From assembly GCF_025351295.1 (NCBI RefSeq), contig NZ_JANXWD010000077.1, forward strand, positions 1 through 47,550: DNA of 47,550 nucleotides, given 5' to 3'. The DNA is from Phenylobacterium sp. (GTDB taxonomy: Bacteria; Pseudomonadota; Alphaproteobacteria; Caulobacterales; Caulobacteraceae). Under the pieces are notes generated by a model. The model searched no databases. It saw only the letters and a program-made list of their open reading frames with translations, and was not told the origin of the DNA. Within the stretch, counting starts at the first letter, position 1; every line of letters begins with the position of its first letter. Made by a program: the position numbers and the translations under genes. Of this stretch, positions 30,069 to 38,997 are shown in pieces.

Positions 30069-30974
30069 GTGGCCGGGAACTTGACGATCAACGAGCCGAC
30101 GGTCCCGCAGCTGGTGGCCATGGCCGATGGCCTGGTGGCCACGGGCGAGCTGCGCATGGCGGGCCAGCTCTATGGCGTCGCGCTGCGGCGGGCGACCGCC
30201 AAGGCGCGGCGCGCCATACGCCTGCGGATCGGCATCGCCTCGTCCACGACGACCCCGGGCATGAACCTGGACATCCTCAAGCTGCTGGAGGCGGAGGATA
30301 CGGCCTCGCCGTTCGTGGGCGCCGGCCTGGCCACCTGGTGGAAGACCCTGCCGTTCATGGAGGACCCGCGCTTCGTCGAGCTGTGCGACCGCCACGCCGC
30401 GCTGCTGCCGCTGGCCAACTGGCAGTGGAACCTGCAGAGCGCGCTCTGGTGCGTGCGGCAGGTCAAGGACGTGCCCGGCGACTTCGTCGAGCTGGGCGTT
30501 TTCAAGGGCCACACCACCCTGTTCTGCGCCGAATACGTCGGCTTCCAGGACTGGCCGCGCCGCTGGTGGCTGTACGACACCTTCGAGGGTATCCCCGACG
30601 ACCAGGTCGCGCCCGGCTGGGAGCAGACCAACAAGAACCTCTACGAGGGCACCTTCTCATTTGAGGAGGTCACGGCCCGGTTCTCCGCCTTCCCCAACAT
30701 CGACGTCATCCAGGGCCGGGTGCCCGAGGTGCTGGCCCAGGGATCTCCCGACACCATCGCCTTCATGCACATCGACATGAACAACCCCACCGCCGAAATT
30801 GGCGCCCTGGAGGCGCTGTTCGAGCGGGTGTCCAGCGGCGGGATCATCCTGTTCGACGACTTCGCCTGGGCCACGGCGCGGGCGCAGTATGTGGCCGAGA
30901 CCCGCTGGTTCGCCGCCCGCGGCCTGCACGTGCTGGCGCTTCCGACCGGCCAGGGCCTGTTCGTCAAGCGCTAG
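30069..30974 (+). CDS. TylF/MycF-like class I methyltransferase
   Basis: A 301-residue protein starting with GTG at 30069 after a good Shine-Dalgarno (GGCAGGAG). The family region spans about residues 130-300: GDFVELGVFKGHTT is the SAM-binding loop, YDTFEGIPDD follows, and the metal-linked segments AFMHIDMNNPTAEIGALEAL and GGIILFDDFAWATAR are typical of the Mg-dependent TylF group, which O-methylates sugars in macrolides and surface polysaccharides. The N-terminal 110 residues are helical and look like a tetratricopeptide-type or cap region. Together with the glycosyltransferase at 27055 it hints at a modified surface glycan. Confidence 0.8.
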   Translation: MAGNLTINEPTVPQLVAMADGLVATGELRMAGQLYGVALRRATAKARRAIRLRIGIASSTTTPGMNLDILKLLEAEDTASPFVGAGLATWWKTLPFMEDPRFVELCDRHAALLPLANWQWNLQSALWCVRQVKDVPGDFVELGVFKGHTTLFCAEYVGFQDWPRRWWLYDTFEGIPDDQVAPGWEQTNKNLYEGTFSFEEVTARFSAFPNIDVIQGRVPEVLAQGSPDTIAFMHIDMNNPTAEIGALEALFERVSSGGIILFDDFAWATARAQYVAETRWFAARGLHVLALPTGQGLFVKR

Positions 30975-31020
30975 CCGCGGGGACTGGGCTATGGTGTGGC
31001 TCCGATCCGGAGGCGCCGCC

Positions 31021-32394
31021 ATGACCCAGACTTTCGACGCCATCATCCTGGGGGCCGGCCAGGCGGGTCCGCCGCTGGCGGGGCGGCTCACCGCCGCCGG
31101 GATGAGCGTCGCCCTGGTCGAGCGGAAGTATTTCGGCGGCACCTGCGTCAACACCGGCTGCATGCCCACCAAAGCCCTGGTGGCCAGCGCCAGGACCGCG
31201 CGGATGGCCCGGCGGGCGGCGGACTACGGGGTCCTGCTGCCCGGGCCGGTGGGCATCGACATGTCCCGGGTGCGCGAGCGCGCCCACACGGTCACCCTGA
31301 ACGCCCGCCACGGCGTCGAGCGCTGGCTGAAGGGCATGACGGGCTGCCGGGTCATCGAGGGCCACGCCGCCTTCGTCGGCCCGCATGAGATCGAGGTGGA
31401 CGGCGAGCGGTTCACCGCGCCGCGGATCTTCATCAATGTGGGCGGCCGCGCCACCGTGCCGGACATGCCCGGCGTGCGCGATGTGCCCCACCTCAACAAC
31501 GTCTCGATGGTGGACCTGGATGTCGTGCCCCGTCACCTGGTGGTGGTGGGCGGCAGCTACATCGGCCTGGAGTTCGCCCAGATGTACCGCCGGTTCGGCG
31601 CCGAGGTGACGGTGGTTGAGAAGTCGTCGCGCCTAGTGGCCCGCGAGGACGAGGACGTCTCCGACGCCATCCGCGAAATCCTCGAGGCCGAGGGGATCCA
31701 GATGCGGCTCAACGCCGACTGCATCGCCTTCTCCCGCGAGGGTCAGGACATTGGCGTCGGCGTCGACTGTACGACCGGCGCGCCGCAGGTGGTGGGCTCG
31801 CATGTGCTGCTGGCCGTGGGCCGGCGGCCCAACACCGAGGACCTGGGGCTGGCCGCCGCCGGCATCGCCACCGACGCCCGCGGCTACATCGCCGTGGACG
31901 ACCAGCTGCGCACCAGTGTCGAGGGCGTCTGGGCGATGGGCGACTGCAACGGGCGAGGGGCCTTCACCCACACCGCCTACAACGACTTCGAGATCGTCGC
32001 CGCCAACCTGCTGGACGACGACCCGCGCCGGGTCAGCGACCGGATCGAGACCTATGCCCTGTTCATCGATCCGCCGCTGGGCCGCTGCGGCCTGACCGAA
32101 GCGGCGGCCCGGGCGGCGGGCAGGCGCATCCGGGTCGGCAAACGGCCGATGACCCGCGTGGGCCGGGCGGTCGAGCGGGGCGAGACCCAGGGCTTCATGA
32201 AGGTGGTGGTGGACGCCGACACAGACGCCATCCTGGGCGCCGCGATCCTGGGCGTGGAGGGCGATGAGGCGGTGCACGCCATCCTCGACACCATGGCCGC
32301 GAAGCAGCCCTACACCACCCTGATGCGCACCATGCACATCCACCCGACCGTCTCGGAACTGATCCCGACCGTGCTGAGCGAACTGAAGCCCTGA
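31021..32394 (+). CDS. Pyridine nucleotide-disulfide oxidoreductase (RclA/mercuric-reductase-like)
   Basis: A 457-residue class I flavoprotein disulfide reductase. It has the FAD-binding start ILGAGQAGPPLA, the redox pair Cys 42-Cys 47 in GGTCVNTGCMPT, the NAD(P)H loop VVGGSYIGLEFAQMYRRFG, and the second FAD segment EGVWAMGDCNG. The C-terminal HIHPTVSELIP supplies the His-Glu pair. It lacks the N-terminal metal-binding domain and C-terminal Cys pair of true MerA, and resembles RclA-type enzymes linked to reactive-chlorine and copper stress. The gene is 46 nt after the TylF-like gene. Its true substrate is unknown. Confidence 0.85.
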   Translation: MTQTFDAIILGAGQAGPPLAGRLTAAGMSVALVERKYFGGTCVNTGCMPTKALVASARTARMARRAADYGVLLPGPVGIDMSRVRERAHTVTLNARHGVERWLKGMTGCRVIEGHAAFVGPHEIEVDGERFTAPRIFINVGGRATVPDMPGVRDVPHLNNVSMVDLDVVPRHLVVVGGSYIGLEFAQMYRRFGAEVTVVEKSSRLVAREDEDVSDAIREILEAEGIQMRLNADCIAFSREGQDIGVGVDCTTGAPQVVGSHVLLAVGRRPNTEDLGLAAAGIATDARGYIAVDDQLRTSVEGVWAMGDCNGRGAFTHTAYNDFEIVAANLLDDDPRRVSDRIETYALFIDPPLGRCGLTEAAARAAGRRIRVGKRPMTRVGRAVERGETQGFMKVVVDADTDAILGAAILGVEGDEAVHAILDTMAAKQPYTTLMRTMHIHPTVSELIPTVLSELKP

Positions 32395-32440
32395 GGTGAT
32401 GGCCCAATTCCGCAGATCGCTTGTTCCCCACCCTCGGATC

Positions 32441-32571
32441 GTCATCCCCGGCCTTGTGCCGGGGATCCATGCCTCAGCTGGCGCGAGTCATTGCGGCAGG
32501 CCGCGCGGCGCGGCCTGCTCCCACGGCCGTGCCGGCGGCTCGATGGATCCCCGGCACAAGGCCGGGATGAC
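32441..32571. repeat. 131-bp inverted repeat with nested hairpin
   Basis: The outer arms (32441-32470 and 32543-32571) are complementary over 29 bp with one extra base. They read GTCATCCCCGGCCTTGTG in the left arm and the reverse in the right arm. Inside is a second hairpin, GCAGGCCGC...GCGGCCTGC. This GTCATCCCGGCC-type palindrome is common between alphaproteobacterial genes. It lies just after the flavoprotein gene. A half-copy is at 42367-42402. The 300 bp between that gene and tRNA-Cys hold nothing else that I can see. Confidence 0.85.
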
Positions 32572-32695
32572 GGCCGAGGGGTTGAAGAGGGCCCTGTCCC
32601 TAGCCCTGCCTTCGCTCGGAAACCCACGCCCGGATCGAGCGCCGGCCGCGGCGCATGCCGCGTGGCCTTGAACACGTCTCAGGACTTGCGACGGC

Positions 32696-32769
32696 TGGAG
32701 GCCCGACCGAGAATCGAACTCGGGTGCACGGATTTGCAGTCCGCTGCGTCACCACTCCGCCATCGGGCC
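32696..32769 (-). tRNA. tRNA-Cys (GCA)
   Basis: 74 nt including an encoded CCA. The acceptor stem GGCCCGA pairs with TCGGGCC. The anticodon loop CTGCAAA gives anticodon GCA, and the T-arm CCCGAGTTCGATTCTCGGT is intact, with a discriminator U. It reads UGC and UGU. Confidence 0.97.
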
Positions 32770-32873
32770 ACCAGAGCGCGCGGTGCTATCAGAACGGCCC
32801 ATCAGCCGCAATTGCCTTCCGGGCGCGGGCGCTATAACCCCGGCCACGGATACCGCGCCCGCAAGGATTCCCG

Positions 32874-33437
32874 ATGGCCGACTTCGCCGCCGCCCGCCTA
32901 AACATGGTGGAGAGTCAGGTGCGCACCGCCGACGTCACCGACGTGCGCATCCAGGACGCCATGCGGGCCTTGCCGCGCGAGCGGTTCGCGCCGCCGGCCC
33001 GGGCCTTCCAGGCCTATGCCGACCTGGAGGTCGAGTACGCCCCCGGCCGCTGGCTGCTGAAGCCGCGCGACGTGGCCAAGCTCATCCAGGCGTTGCGGCC
33101 CATGCCCGGCGAGCGCGCCCTGGCGATCTCGGCGCCCTATGCAGCGGCGGTGATCGCGGCGATGGGCGTGCCGGTCACCGAGATCGACGCCGCGGCGGCC
33201 CTGCCGGAGGGGACCTTCGACATCGTCGTCTGCGAGGGCGCGGTGGGCTGCGCGCCGCAGGCGTGGCGCGCAGCCCTGGCGATGAACGGCCGGCTGGGCG
33301 TGGTCGAGCGGTCGGGCCCGGTAGGCAAGGCCTGCCTCTACGTCCGGGCCGCCGACGGGGTCGGCCGCCGCGAACTGTTCGACGGCTTCCCGCCCGTGCT
33401 GGCGGGTTTTGAGCCGCAACACGGGTTTGCGTTCTAG
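32874..33437 (+). CDS. Protein-L-isoaspartate O-methyltransferase-like protein with degenerate SAM site
   Basis: A 187-residue member of the Pcm family. The N-terminus ARLNMVESQVRTADVTDVRI and PRERFAPPARAFQAYADLEV are clear family marks. The enzyme normally repairs isoaspartyl residues using SAM. Here the SAM loop (usually VLEIGxGSGYxAA) reads ERALAISAPYAAAVIAAMG, so the glycine-rich turn is lost, and the protein is about 30 residues shorter than typical enzymes. It is followed by tolC, popZ and valS. It may be a non-catalytic paralogue or may bind a different cofactor. This version appears, as I recall, in Caulobacterales generally. Confidence 0.75.
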   Translation: MADFAAARLNMVESQVRTADVTDVRIQDAMRALPRERFAPPARAFQAYADLEVEYAPGRWLLKPRDVAKLIQALRPMPGERALAISAPYAAAVIAAMGVPVTEIDAAAALPEGTFDIVVCEGAVGCAPQAWRAALAMNGRLGVVERSGPVGKACLYVRAADGVGRRELFDGFPPVLAGFEPQHGFAF

Positions 33438-33566
33438 GTCCGTTGGGAAGCTTGACCTGAAACACCTTCGAAACCGAGGCGTGAAAAAAGCTTAAGGTGA
33501 CGCGGCTTGGTCCAGACGGCAGACGACACATATAGAAGACGTCTCTCGCGAGATCGGGGATAACGA

Positions 33567-35141
33567 ATGCTGATGACTTTCCGTGGCCGCCTGTTGGCTG
33601 CGACCTTCTGCGCGGGCGCTTTGGGCGTGGCGCTGCCCGCCGGCGCCGAGACGCTCGCCGACGCCGTCGCCATGGCCTATCAGAACAACCCCACGCTGCA
33701 AGCCCAGCGCGCGACCCAGCGCGCCCTCGACGAGACCTATGTCCAGGCCCGCAGCGGCTGGCGGCCCACGCTGAGCCTGGGCGCGTCCGCGTCGTACAAC
33801 GAAGTCCGCATTCCCGGCCGCGCCGCCGGCGCCGGCCTCGACCGCAATGGCGACGGCATCCCGGACCGCGTGGCGTTCGGCATCTTTGAAACCAATTCGT
33901 CGCGCATCGGCCTGACCTTCAACCAGCCGATCTGGACCGGCGGGCGGGTTTCGGCCTCGGTCAACGCGACCAACGCCGACGTGCTCGCGGGCCGCGAGAA
34001 CCTGCGCCGGATCGAGGCCCAGGTGCTGACCTCGGTGATCCAGGCCTATTCCGACACCCGCCGCGACACCGAATCGCTTCGCATCCGGCAGGAAGATGTC
34101 GGCGTCCTGACGCGGCAGCTTCAGGAATCGCAGGCGCGATTCGATGTCGGCGAGATCACCCGCACCGACGTGGCTCAGTCCCAGGCCCGCCTGGCCCAGT
34201 CCCAGGCGCTGCTGCAGTCGGCCGTCGCCCAGCTGGCCATCACCCGCGCCGGGTACGCCACGCTCGTTGGGCAGAACCCGGCCGACCTGGCGCCCGAGCC
34301 GTCGCTGGCCTACCTGCTGCCCACCGACCCGGACGAGGCCTACAAGGTCGCCGGGGACGACAATCCGCAACTCCGCGCCCAGCTGTTCACCGAGCAGGCC
34401 AGCCGCGCGCGCATCGCCGGCGCGAAGGCTGATCGCATGCCGAGCTTCGCGCTTCAGGCGACCTACGGTTTCAATGGACCGGCGATCCCCGAACCCCCGC
34501 AGTCGGTATTGCAGGGGGACCTCTACAGCCGCGGCATCACCGCGACCGTGCAGGGCACCATTCCGCTGTTCACCGGCGGCCTCACCACCTCGCGCATCCG
34601 CCAGGCGGTGGAGCGCAACAATGTCGACCGCATCACCACCGAGGGCGTGCGCCGCAACGTCCTGCAGGGAATCACCCAGTACTGGAGCCAGCTGATCGCG
34701 GCGCGCTCCAACATCGTCTCCAGCGACGAGCAGGTTCGCGCCGCCCGCATCGCCGCCGAGGGCACGCGCCAGGAGCAGCAGGTGGGCCTGCGCACCACCA
34801 TCGACGTACTGAACGCCGAGCAGGAACTGCGCACGGCGGAACTCAATTCGGTCAGTTCGCGGCGCGACGAATATGTGGCCGCCGCGAATGTGCTGGCCAC
34901 CATGGGCCGGCTGGAGGCCAGGAACCTGATCCCGGGCGTGCCGCAATACGACGCCACGAAGAACTTCCGCCGCCTGCGGATGACCTGGGGCTGGGTGCCG
35001 TGGGAAGAGCCGATCGCCGCCTTCGACCAGGTCACCACGCCATGGGAATCGAAGGCTCCGGTCGGCAGACCGGCCGAGCCGACGATCGCGCCGGGCCTGC
35101 AGCCCGGGCCCGCTGTCAAGCCGGCCCCGGCGACCCGTTGA
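33567..35141 (+). CDS. tolC: TolC-family outer membrane protein (type I secretion, RsaF-like)
   Basis: A 524-residue outer-membrane efflux channel that would form a trimer and reach across the periplasm. A signal peptide (MLMTFRGRLLAATFCAGALG... cleaved before ETLADAV) is followed by two repeats of the coiled-coil and beta-hairpin unit. Typical segments are LADAVAMAYQNNPTLQAQRA, ITRTDVAQSQARLAQSQALL and TIDVLNAEQELRTAELNSV. In Caulobacter the RsaF paralogues export the S-layer protein and drugs; here it may also serve the RND pump at 5.7-10 kb, which lacks its own channel. GGGGATAACGA lies before the ATG at 33567. Confidence 0.9.
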   Translation: MLMTFRGRLLAATFCAGALGVALPAGAETLADAVAMAYQNNPTLQAQRATQRALDETYVQARSGWRPTLSLGASASYNEVRIPGRAAGAGLDRNGDGIPDRVAFGIFETNSSRIGLTFNQPIWTGGRVSASVNATNADVLAGRENLRRIEAQVLTSVIQAYSDTRRDTESLRIRQEDVGVLTRQLQESQARFDVGEITRTDVAQSQARLAQSQALLQSAVAQLAITRAGYATLVGQNPADLAPEPSLAYLLPTDPDEAYKVAGDDNPQLRAQLFTEQASRARIAGAKADRMPSFALQATYGFNGPAIPEPPQSVLQGDLYSRGITATVQGTIPLFTGGLTTSRIRQAVERNNVDRITTEGVRRNVLQGITQYWSQLIAARSNIVSSDEQVRAARIAAEGTRQEQQVGLRTTIDVLNAEQELRTAELNSVSSRRDEYVAAANVLATMGRLEARNLIPGVPQYDATKNFRRLRMTWGWVPWEEPIAAFDQVTTPWESKAPVGRPAEPTIAPGLQPGPAVKPAPATR

Positions 35142-35222
35142 CGCGCTGTTAGGCAGGAAATTGCAGGATGACGCGGGCGCGCCTAGGGTCTGGCGCTGAG
35201 TGTCAACCGCGGCGGCAGGGTC

Positions 35223-35813
35223 ATGTCTGAAACGTCTTCTCAAGAACCGACCATGGAGGAGATCCTCGCCTCCATCCGCCGGATCATTTCCGAAGACGAG
35301 ACGCCCGCCGGCGATGGCGCTGCGGCGGTCGCCGAGGCGGCGCCGGCGCTGCCCGAGCCTGAACCGGAACCCGAGCCCGCCGCCGCCGCTCCGGCCGCCG
35401 CGCCCGCACCGGAGCCCGAGCCGGAGCCGGCCCCGGTGATCGCCCGCGCGCCCGAGCCGGTCCTGGTCGCGGTCCCGGAGGAGGACGATGACGACGACGA
35501 CCTCGAACTGACCCAGAAGGTCGAGACCCACGGCGACCTGGATGTACTCGCACCGCCCGAGCCGGAACCGCCGCCCCCGCCGCAGGCCCTCGAATCGCTG
35601 GTCAGCGAACGGGTCGCGGTCGCCGCCGCCGCGAGCTTCGGCCAGCTGACCGCCAACATCCTGATGCCGCGGTCCGACCGGACCCTGGAAGACGTGGTCC
35701 GCGAACTGCTGAAGCCCCTGCTGCAGCAATGGCTCGACGAGAACCTCGGGGCCATCGTCCAGGACGCCGTCCAGACCGAAGTCGAACGCATCGCCCGCGG
35801 CCGGATCCGGTAA
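35223..35813 (+). CDS. popZ: Polar organizing protein PopZ (DUF2497)
   Basis: A 196-residue scaffold that self-assembles into a polymer-like mesh at the cell pole and tethers the ParB-parS centromere and polarity factors in Caulobacter. The N-terminal helix SQEPTMEEILASIRRIISED binds partners. Residues about 35-125 are the proline- and acid-rich disordered linker, including a run of six Asp and PEPEPEP repeats. The C-terminal helices (RTLEDVVRELLKPLLQQWLD and ENLGAIVQDAVQTEVERIAR) drive oligomerisation. It is slightly longer than the C. crescentus protein, mostly in the linker. Position between tolC and valS supports the assignment. Its presence is the strongest taxonomic marker in the window. 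Confidence 0.94.
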   Translation: MSETSSQEPTMEEILASIRRIISEDETPAGDGAAAVAEAAPALPEPEPEPEPAAAAPAAAPAPEPEPEPAPVIARAPEPVLVAVPEEDDDDDDLELTQKVETHGDLDVLAPPEPEPPPPPQALESLVSERVAVAAAASFGQLTANILMPRSDRTLEDVVRELLKPLLQQWLDENLGAIVQDAVQTEVERIARGRIR

Positions 35814-35860
35814 TTGCTCCCCAATGCTCCCCCTGGGGAAGCTCCCGCGAAGCGGGTGAT

Positions 35861-35933
35861 GGGGTCCGCTCAGAAGACCCGACCGGACGCCTCGGATGCG
35901 CCGACGGCCGCTGCGGCCTTTTGAGCGGACCCC
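35861..35933 (+). repeat. Stem-loop repeat between popZ and valS
   Basis: GGGGTCCGCTCA (35861-35872) pairs exactly with 35922-35933. Additional short palindromes (CTCCCC/GGGGAG, CGCGAAGCG, CGGCCGCTGCGGCC) surround it from 35818 to 35970. The GC-rich, symmetric sequence looks like another intergenic repeat family rather than a valS leader regulator. It could affect read-through from popZ into valS. Confidence 0.65.
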
Positions 35934-36009
35934 CGCCGGCGCTTTCGCGCCACCTCCCCGATGGGGAGGAATTGCGGTATTGCAGCCGCTCGTTCAGAAG
36001 ACCCCCGCC

Positions 36010-38676
36010 ATGCTCGACAAGACCTTCGACCCCAAGACCGCCGAACCGCGCCTGTACGCCGCCTGGGAGGCCTCGGGCGGCTTCGCGCCGACCGACGACC
36101 CGGCGGCCGAGCCGTTCTCCATCGTCATCCCGCCGCCGAACGTCACCGGCTCGCTGCACATCGGCCATGCGCTGAACAACACCCTGCAGGACGTGCTGAT
36201 CCGCTTCGAGCGCATGCGCGGCAAGGCGGCCTTGTGGCTGCCCGGCACCGACCACGCCGGCATCGCCACCCAGATGGTGGTCGAGCGCCAGCTGGCCGAG
36301 GCCGGCAACCATAGCCGCCGCGACCTGGGCCGCGAGGACTTCGTCGCCAAGGTCTGGGAATGGAAGGCCAAGTCCGGCGGCACCATCGTCAACCAGCTGA
36401 AGCGCCTGGGCGCGTCGTGCGACTGGAGCCGCGAGCGGTTCACCCTGGACGAGGGGCTCAGCGCGGCCGTCCGCAAGGTGTTCGTCACCCTGCACAAGCA
36501 GAAGCTGATCTACCGCGACAAGCGGCTGGTGAACTGGGACCCGCAGTTCCAGACGGCGATTTCCGACCTGGAGGTCGAGCCGCGCGAGGTCGACGGCTTC
36601 TACTGGCACTTCGCCTATCCGCTGGAGGACGGCTCCGGCGAGATCGTCGTGGCCACCACCCGGCCCGAGACCATGCTGGCCGACACGGCCGTCGCCGTTC
36701 ACCCCGACGACGAACGCTACAAGGCCCTGGTCGGCCGCGCCGTGCGCCTCCCTATCGTCAACCGCCCGATCCCGATCATCGCCGACGAGTATCCGGACCC
36801 CGAGAAGGGCTCCGGCGCGGTGAAGATCACGCCCGCCCACGACTTCAACGACTTCATGGTCGGCAAGCGCCACAACCTGCCGGTCATCAATATCTTCGAC
36901 GACTTCGCCCGCATCAACGACAACGCACCGGTCGAGTACCGCGGCCTGGACCGCTTCGTCGCCCGCAAGAAGGTGGTCGAGGCGTTCGAGGCCCTGGGCC
37001 TGCTGCGCGAGATCGAGAAGACCCGCCACACCGTGCCGCACGGCGACCGCTCCGGCGTCGTCGTCGAGCCCTACCTGACCGACCAGTGGTACGTCGCCGC
37101 GGACGTCCTCGCCAAGCCGGCGATCAAGGCCATCGAGGACGGCGACACCGTCTTCGTGCCGAAGAACTGGGAGAAGACCTACTTCGAGTGGATGCGCAAC
37201 ATCCAGCCGTGGTGCGTCTCGCGCCAGCTCTGGTGGGGTCACCGCATCCCAGCCTGGTACGGCCCGGACGGCAAGGCGTTCGTGGAAGAGACCGAGGCCG
37301 AGGCGATGCGCCAGGCCGAGGAGCACTATGGCCGCCCGACACCGCTGCGCCAGGACGAGGACGTCCTCGACACCTGGTTCTCCTCGGGGCTGTGGCCGTT
37401 CTCCACCCTGGGCTGGCCGGAGAAGACCGACGACCTCGCGCGCTTTTACCCGACCCACACCTTGATCACCGGCTTCGACATCATCTTTTTCTGGGTCGCC
37501 CGGATGATGATGCAGGGGATCCACTTCACCGGCGAGGTCCCGTTCAAGCGCATCTTCATCAACGCCCTGGTGCGCGACGCCGAGGGGAAGAAGATGTCCA
37601 AGTCCAAGGGCAACGTCATGGACCCCCTGGAGCTGGTGGACGACTACGGCGCCGACGCGCTGCGCTTCACGCTGACCGCCATGTCCGGCCAGGCGCGCGA
37701 CATCAAGTTGAGCCGGCAACGGATTGAGGGATATAGAAATTTCGGCACAAAGCTGTGGAACGCCACCCGGTTCTGCCAGATGAACGGCTGCGCCCGCGCC
37801 GAGGGGTTCGACCCTGTTGACGTCAAAGTCCCGCTGAACCGCTGGATCGTCGGCGAGACCGCCCGCACCGCCCAGGCGGTGACCGCGGCCCTGGCCGAGT
37901 GCGGGTTCGGGGAGGCGACCGAGCTCCTCTACCGCTTCATCTGGAACCAGTTCTGCGACTGGTACGTGGAGTTCGCCAAGCCGCTGCTGACCGGCGACGA
38001 CGAAACCGCCAAGGCCGAGACCCAGGCCACCACCGCCTGGGCCCTGGACGTGATCCTGAAGCTGCTGCACCCGGTGATGCCGTTCATCACCGAGGAGCTG
38101 TGGGCCCAGACCGCGGATCTGGGCGCCCCCCGCGCCGAGGCCGGCTTCCTGATGACCGCCCGGTTCCCGGAGCTGGCGTCCGAGCTGATCGACCCCACGG
38201 CCGACGCCGAGATCGCCCTGCTGATCGCCGCCATCACCGAGGGCCGCTCGGTGCGCCAGGAACTGAACGTCCCGGCCAGCGCCCAGCCGGCCCTGCTGGT
38301 CGTCGAGACCAGCGCCGATCAGCGCCGGATCCTCACCGAGAACGCGCCCCTGGTCGCCCGCCTGCTGCGAGTCTCCGAGCTCAGCTTCGTCGACGCCGTC
38401 CCGGAGGGCGCGATCCCCTACGTGGTTGAGGGCGCGACCCTGGCCCTGCCGGTGGCGGAATTCATCGACTTGGCCGCCGAACGCGCCCGCCTCTCGAAGG
38501 AGGTGACCAGCCTCGCCGCCGACATCGACCGCACCGCCAAGAAGCTCGGCAACGCCGACTTCGTCGTCCGCGCGCCGGAGGAGGTGGTCGAGGAGAACCG
38601 CGAGCGGCTGGCCGAGGCGCAGGCCGCCAAGGCCAAGCTGGAGAGCGCCCTGGCCCGGCTCGGCGTCGCCGCCTAG
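36010..38676 (+). CDS. valS: Valyl-tRNA synthetase
   Basis: An 888-residue class Ia synthetase that charges tRNA-Val. The HIGH motif is in PPNVTGSLHIGHALNNTL, and the KMSKS motif is in GKKMSKSKGNVMDPLEL. The editing domain includes VVATTRPETMLADTAVAV. The anticodon-binding helical domain (NRWIVGETARTAQAV, NQFCDWYVEFAKPLL) and the C-terminal coiled coil (EVTSLAADIDRTAKKLGNAD) are complete. The start at 36010 (MLDKTFDPKTAEPRLYAAWE) is chosen over an in-frame upstream codon because the upstream part is repeat DNA. The TAG stop overlaps the stop of the convergent gene in a CTAG. Confidence 0.98.
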   Translation: MLDKTFDPKTAEPRLYAAWEASGGFAPTDDPAAEPFSIVIPPPNVTGSLHIGHALNNTLQDVLIRFERMRGKAALWLPGTDHAGIATQMVVERQLAEAGNHSRRDLGREDFVAKVWEWKAKSGGTIVNQLKRLGASCDWSRERFTLDEGLSAAVRKVFVTLHKQKLIYRDKRLVNWDPQFQTAISDLEVEPREVDGFYWHFAYPLEDGSGEIVVATTRPETMLADTAVAVHPDDERYKALVGRAVRLPIVNRPIPIIADEYPDPEKGSGAVKITPAHDFNDFMVGKRHNLPVINIFDDFARINDNAPVEYRGLDRFVARKKVVEAFEALGLLREIEKTRHTVPHGDRSGVVVEPYLTDQWYVAADVLAKPAIKAIEDGDTVFVPKNWEKTYFEWMRNIQPWCVSRQLWWGHRIPAWYGPDGKAFVEETEAEAMRQAEEHYGRPTPLRQDEDVLDTWFSSGLWPFSTLGWPEKTDDLARFYPTHTLITGFDIIFFWVARMMMQGIHFTGEVPFKRIFINALVRDAEGKKMSKSKGNVMDPLELVDDYGADALRFTLTAMSGQARDIKLSRQRIEGYRNFGTKLWNATRFCQMNGCARAEGFDPVDVKVPLNRWIVGETARTAQAVTAALAECGFGEATELLYRFIWNQFCDWYVEFAKPLLTGDDETAKAETQATTAWALDVILKLLHPVMPFITEELWAQTADLGAPRAEAGFLMTARFPELASELIDPTADAEIALLIAAITEGRSVRQELNVPASAQPALLVVETSADQRRILTENAPLVARLLRVSELSFVDAVPEGAIPYVVEGATLALPVAEFIDLAAERARLSKEVTSLAADIDRTAKKLGNADFVVRAPEEVVEENRERLAEAQAAKAKLESALARLGVAA

Positions 38677-38993
38677 AGGAGGCCCAGCACCGCGTCCAGG
38701 GCGCCGGTGAGGGACTTCAGCAGGCCCAGCGCCGCCACCGCGTTAGCGGCGTCGTCCAGCGGCTTCTGCATGGCGTCGAGGCTCTCATCCAGGGTCTTCG
38801 AGGCGGCGGTGAACTCCGCCGTCGTCGTCTCGAACCAGTGGCCGGAAAGCTGGTCGAAGCGCTTGGACAGCGCGTCGGCCTTGTCCTTGAAATCCTGCCG
38901 CGTCGCAGAATCCAGCGCCAGGTCGATGCTGGCGTCGTAGGCGTCGCTGACCGCCTTCGCCAGGGCGGGCAGGTCGAGTTGGCTGGCAGGCAT
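38673..38993 (-). CDS. Small helical protein, partner of a lipoprotein
   Basis: A 106-residue acidic, Ala/Leu/Asp-rich protein with no signal peptide (MPASQLDLPALAKAVSDAYD...). The pattern of heptad-like leucines and ALDSATRQDFKDKADALSKR suggests a helical bundle, like a phasin or a periplasmic-stress helper, but no family was recognised. The ATG at 38993 lies 4 nt after the stop of the lipoprotein gene, so the two are almost certainly one operon. Its stop overlaps that of valS on the other strand. Confidence 0.6.
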   Translation of the reverse strand: MPASQLDLPALAKAVSDAYDASIDLALDSATRQDFKDKADALSKRFDQLSGHWFETTTAEFTAASKTLDESLDAMQKPLDDAANAVAALGLLKSLTGALDAVLGLL

Positions 38994-38997
38994 GGGA

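Noticed and set aside
31021..32394. Mercuric reductase and a mercury-resistance operon
   Set aside because: The N-terminal metal-binding domain and C-terminal vicinal cysteines of MerA are missing, and no merR, merT or merP is nearby.
35814..36009. Possible T-box or other amino-acid riboswitch before valS
   Set aside because: No T-box, specifier loop or antiterminator was seen. The sequence is made of short symmetric repeats, and T-boxes are not expected for valS in alphaproteobacteria.
35602..38070. A minus-strand frame of about 820 codons opposite valS and popZ
   Set aside because: Low-complexity translation rich in Gln, His, Val and Asp; valS on the other strand is certain.
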